A stretch of DNA of 64,000 bases from an uncultured Clostridia bacterium (GTDB taxonomy: Bacteria > Bacillota > Clostridia > Christensenellales > UBA1242). Shown piece by piece: positions 62,951 to 64,000 of this stretch. The number at the start of each line of letters is the position of its first letter. Position 1 is the first letter of the stretch. The stretch is from contig CAKVHF010000001.1 of the NCBI GenBank assembly GCA_934748015.1, positions 310,001-374,000 on the forward strand. The letters run 5' to 3'. The notes below the pieces were generated by a model. That model did not search any database. It was not told the origin of the DNA and worked only from the letters and a program-made list of their open reading frames with translations. Position numbers and translations under genes: made by a program.

Positions 62951-64000
62951 ATTTCTTTACTTTTACTCCTTCGTTATACAATTCAATTACTTTTACTTTA
63001 GTTATGTCACCTATATTTATATTTGCATCCAAACCTAAATAACATTTGATATAATTTCCAGAATATCCAACATAATAGTTATCCTCAACCTCTTCTATCA
63101 GCATCTCTAGAGTTTTGCCAACAAATCTCTCATTATATTCATAAGATAATTTATTAGCTAGTTGAGTAAGTCTATTCATTCTATCCTTTTTAGTCGCTGG
63201 ATCTACATCCTTATATCGATAGGCTATTGTACCCTTCTTGGCACTAAAAGGAAAACAATGTATTTTGCCAAATTTTACTTTCTCTGCAAGTAACAATGTA
63301 TTATTGAAATTATCTTCTTCCTCATAAGGAAATCCAACTATAATATCAGTCGTTATATTTGCATCAGGAAAGTACTTGTATATCAAATTGCAGGCATCTA
63401 AGTAGTTCTGCGAAGTATATTTCCTATTCATCTTCTTCAAGACAAAATCATCACCGCTCTGCAAAGATAAATGAAACTGTGGTGCAAAATCATGAAGTCC
63501 TTGTAATGCTTTTAGGAAATCTTCAGTTATAACACTCTCTTCAAGACTACCTAGTCTTATACGTGCTTTTACTTTTGCCAATTTTATCATTAGGTCTGTT
63601 AATGCCAAATTGCCATCTACTTGGTAATCAGACATATCTATGCCAACTAGAACTATCTCATTATAATGCTTAGACAACTCTTCAGCTTCTATAACTATTG
63701 AATCCATATCTCTACTTACACTTCTTCCTCTAAGATAAGGAATAATGCAATAGCTACAGAACCTATTACACCCATCTTGTATTTTAATATACACTCTTGT
63801 CTGAGTGATTTTTGGATTAACTAATTTGTCATTAAATACCGGCAAAGCACTTGGATCAAACTCATTTTGTAAAATATAGTTAACAATCAGATCCTTTCTC
63901 CCATGTGGCATAACTGCGACAACATTTTGTTTTGTTAAAAATTTTTCCTTATCCGACTCCGAAGCACAGCCACACACAATTATTTTTGCTTTTGGATCAA
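62943..64000 (-). CDS. mtaB: tRNA t6A37 methylthiotransferase MtaB (5' end outside the window)
   Basis: The frame is open through the window edge, so the first 80 or so residues are missing; the GTG at 63977 is an internal codon. The visible part begins with the third Cys of the UPF0004 domain (VCGCAS). The radical SAM cluster motif is CNRFCSYCIIPYLRGRSVSR. The TIM-barrel core follows (EIVLVGIDMSDY, RIRLGSLEESVI, DIIVGFPYE), and the C-terminal TRAM RNA-binding domain ends the protein. The RLGSLEES and GI(H/D) signatures favour MtaB over MiaB. It adds a methylthio group to t6A37 of tRNAs reading ANN codons. HIT gene and rpsU follow. Confidence 0.92.
   Translation of the reverse strand, partial: DPKAKIIVCGCASESDKEKFLTKQNVVAVMPHGRKDLIVNYILQNEFDPSALPVFNDKLVNPKITQTRVYIKIQDGCNRFCSYCIIPYLRGRSVSRDMDSIVIEAEELSKHYNEIVLVGIDMSDYQVDGNLALTDLMIKLAKVKARIRLGSLEESVITEDFLKALQGLHDFAPQFHLSLQSGDDFVLKKMNRKYTSQNYLDACNLIYKYFPDANITTDIIVGFPYEEEDNFNNTLLLAEKVKFGKIHCFPFSAKKGTIAYRYKDVDPATKKDRMNRLTQLANKLSYEYNERFVGKTLEMLIEEVEDNYYVGYSGNYIKCYLGLDANINIGDITKVKVIELYNEGVKVKKYE

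Overview
This is an AT-rich chromosomal window from a spore-forming member of the Bacillota, most likely an uncultured Clostridia-type lineage (species not identifiable). The evidence is conserved gene order and spore genes. ruvC-ruvA-ruvB-queA-tgt-yajC, engB/glmU-locus/pth/mfd, priA/def-fmt-rsmB-rlmN-rsgA-rpe, pcrA-ligA and mtaB/rpsU all follow Firmicutes order. The spore protease gene gpr lies divergent from rpsT, and a 25-codon spoVM sits just downstream of rpe. Nearly all genes are on the minus strand.

Layout. 0-2.5 kb: the 5' part of lexA (a probable LexA box overlaps its -35), a tyrosine recombinase, and a CD-NTase-like protein that seems to have lost its active site. 2.9-10.4 kb: a YgjP-type metalloprotease, a membrane-anchored PadR-type regulator with a long acidic linker, a VTT-domain membrane protein, an ABC-2 exporter whose ATPase has substitutions at most catalytic motifs, and rnhA. 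10.5 kb: tRNA-Trp with clear promoter and terminator. 10.8-15 kb: a 1000-residue membrane-anchored coiled-coil protein and a DegV protein. 15.2-26 kb: one transcription unit encoding a degenerate RAYT-like protein, a membrane-anchored beta-rich protein and a 3031-residue secreted repeat protein. This unit is the most unusual part of the window.

26.3-35.1 kb: lysS, a lytic transglycosylase, gpr, rpsT, yajC, tgt, queA and ruvBAC. 35.2-45.5 kb: a PrsA-type foldase, then mfd, pth, a GlmU remnant, rlmH, two CPBP proteases and engB, probably one operon read from a leaderless promoter, and a tiny Cys-rich membrane protein. 45.6-50.9 kb: hflX with an N-terminal JAMM-like module, two lineage-specific envelope proteins, rpiB, spoVM, rpe and rsgA. 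50.9-64 kb: rlmN, rsmB, fmt, def, priA, rpoZ, ligA, pcrA, an unknown gene, rpsU, a HIT protein and partial mtaB.

Three themes run through the window: informational and repair housekeeping genes; sporulation traces (gpr, spoVM, a sigma-F/G-like promoter); and lineage-specific envelope proteins. Several genes sit in old loci but have lost canonical active-site residues (the NTase-like protein, the ABC ATPase, the RAYT-like protein, the GlmU remnant). This suggests repeated conversion of enzymes into structural or regulatory proteins.
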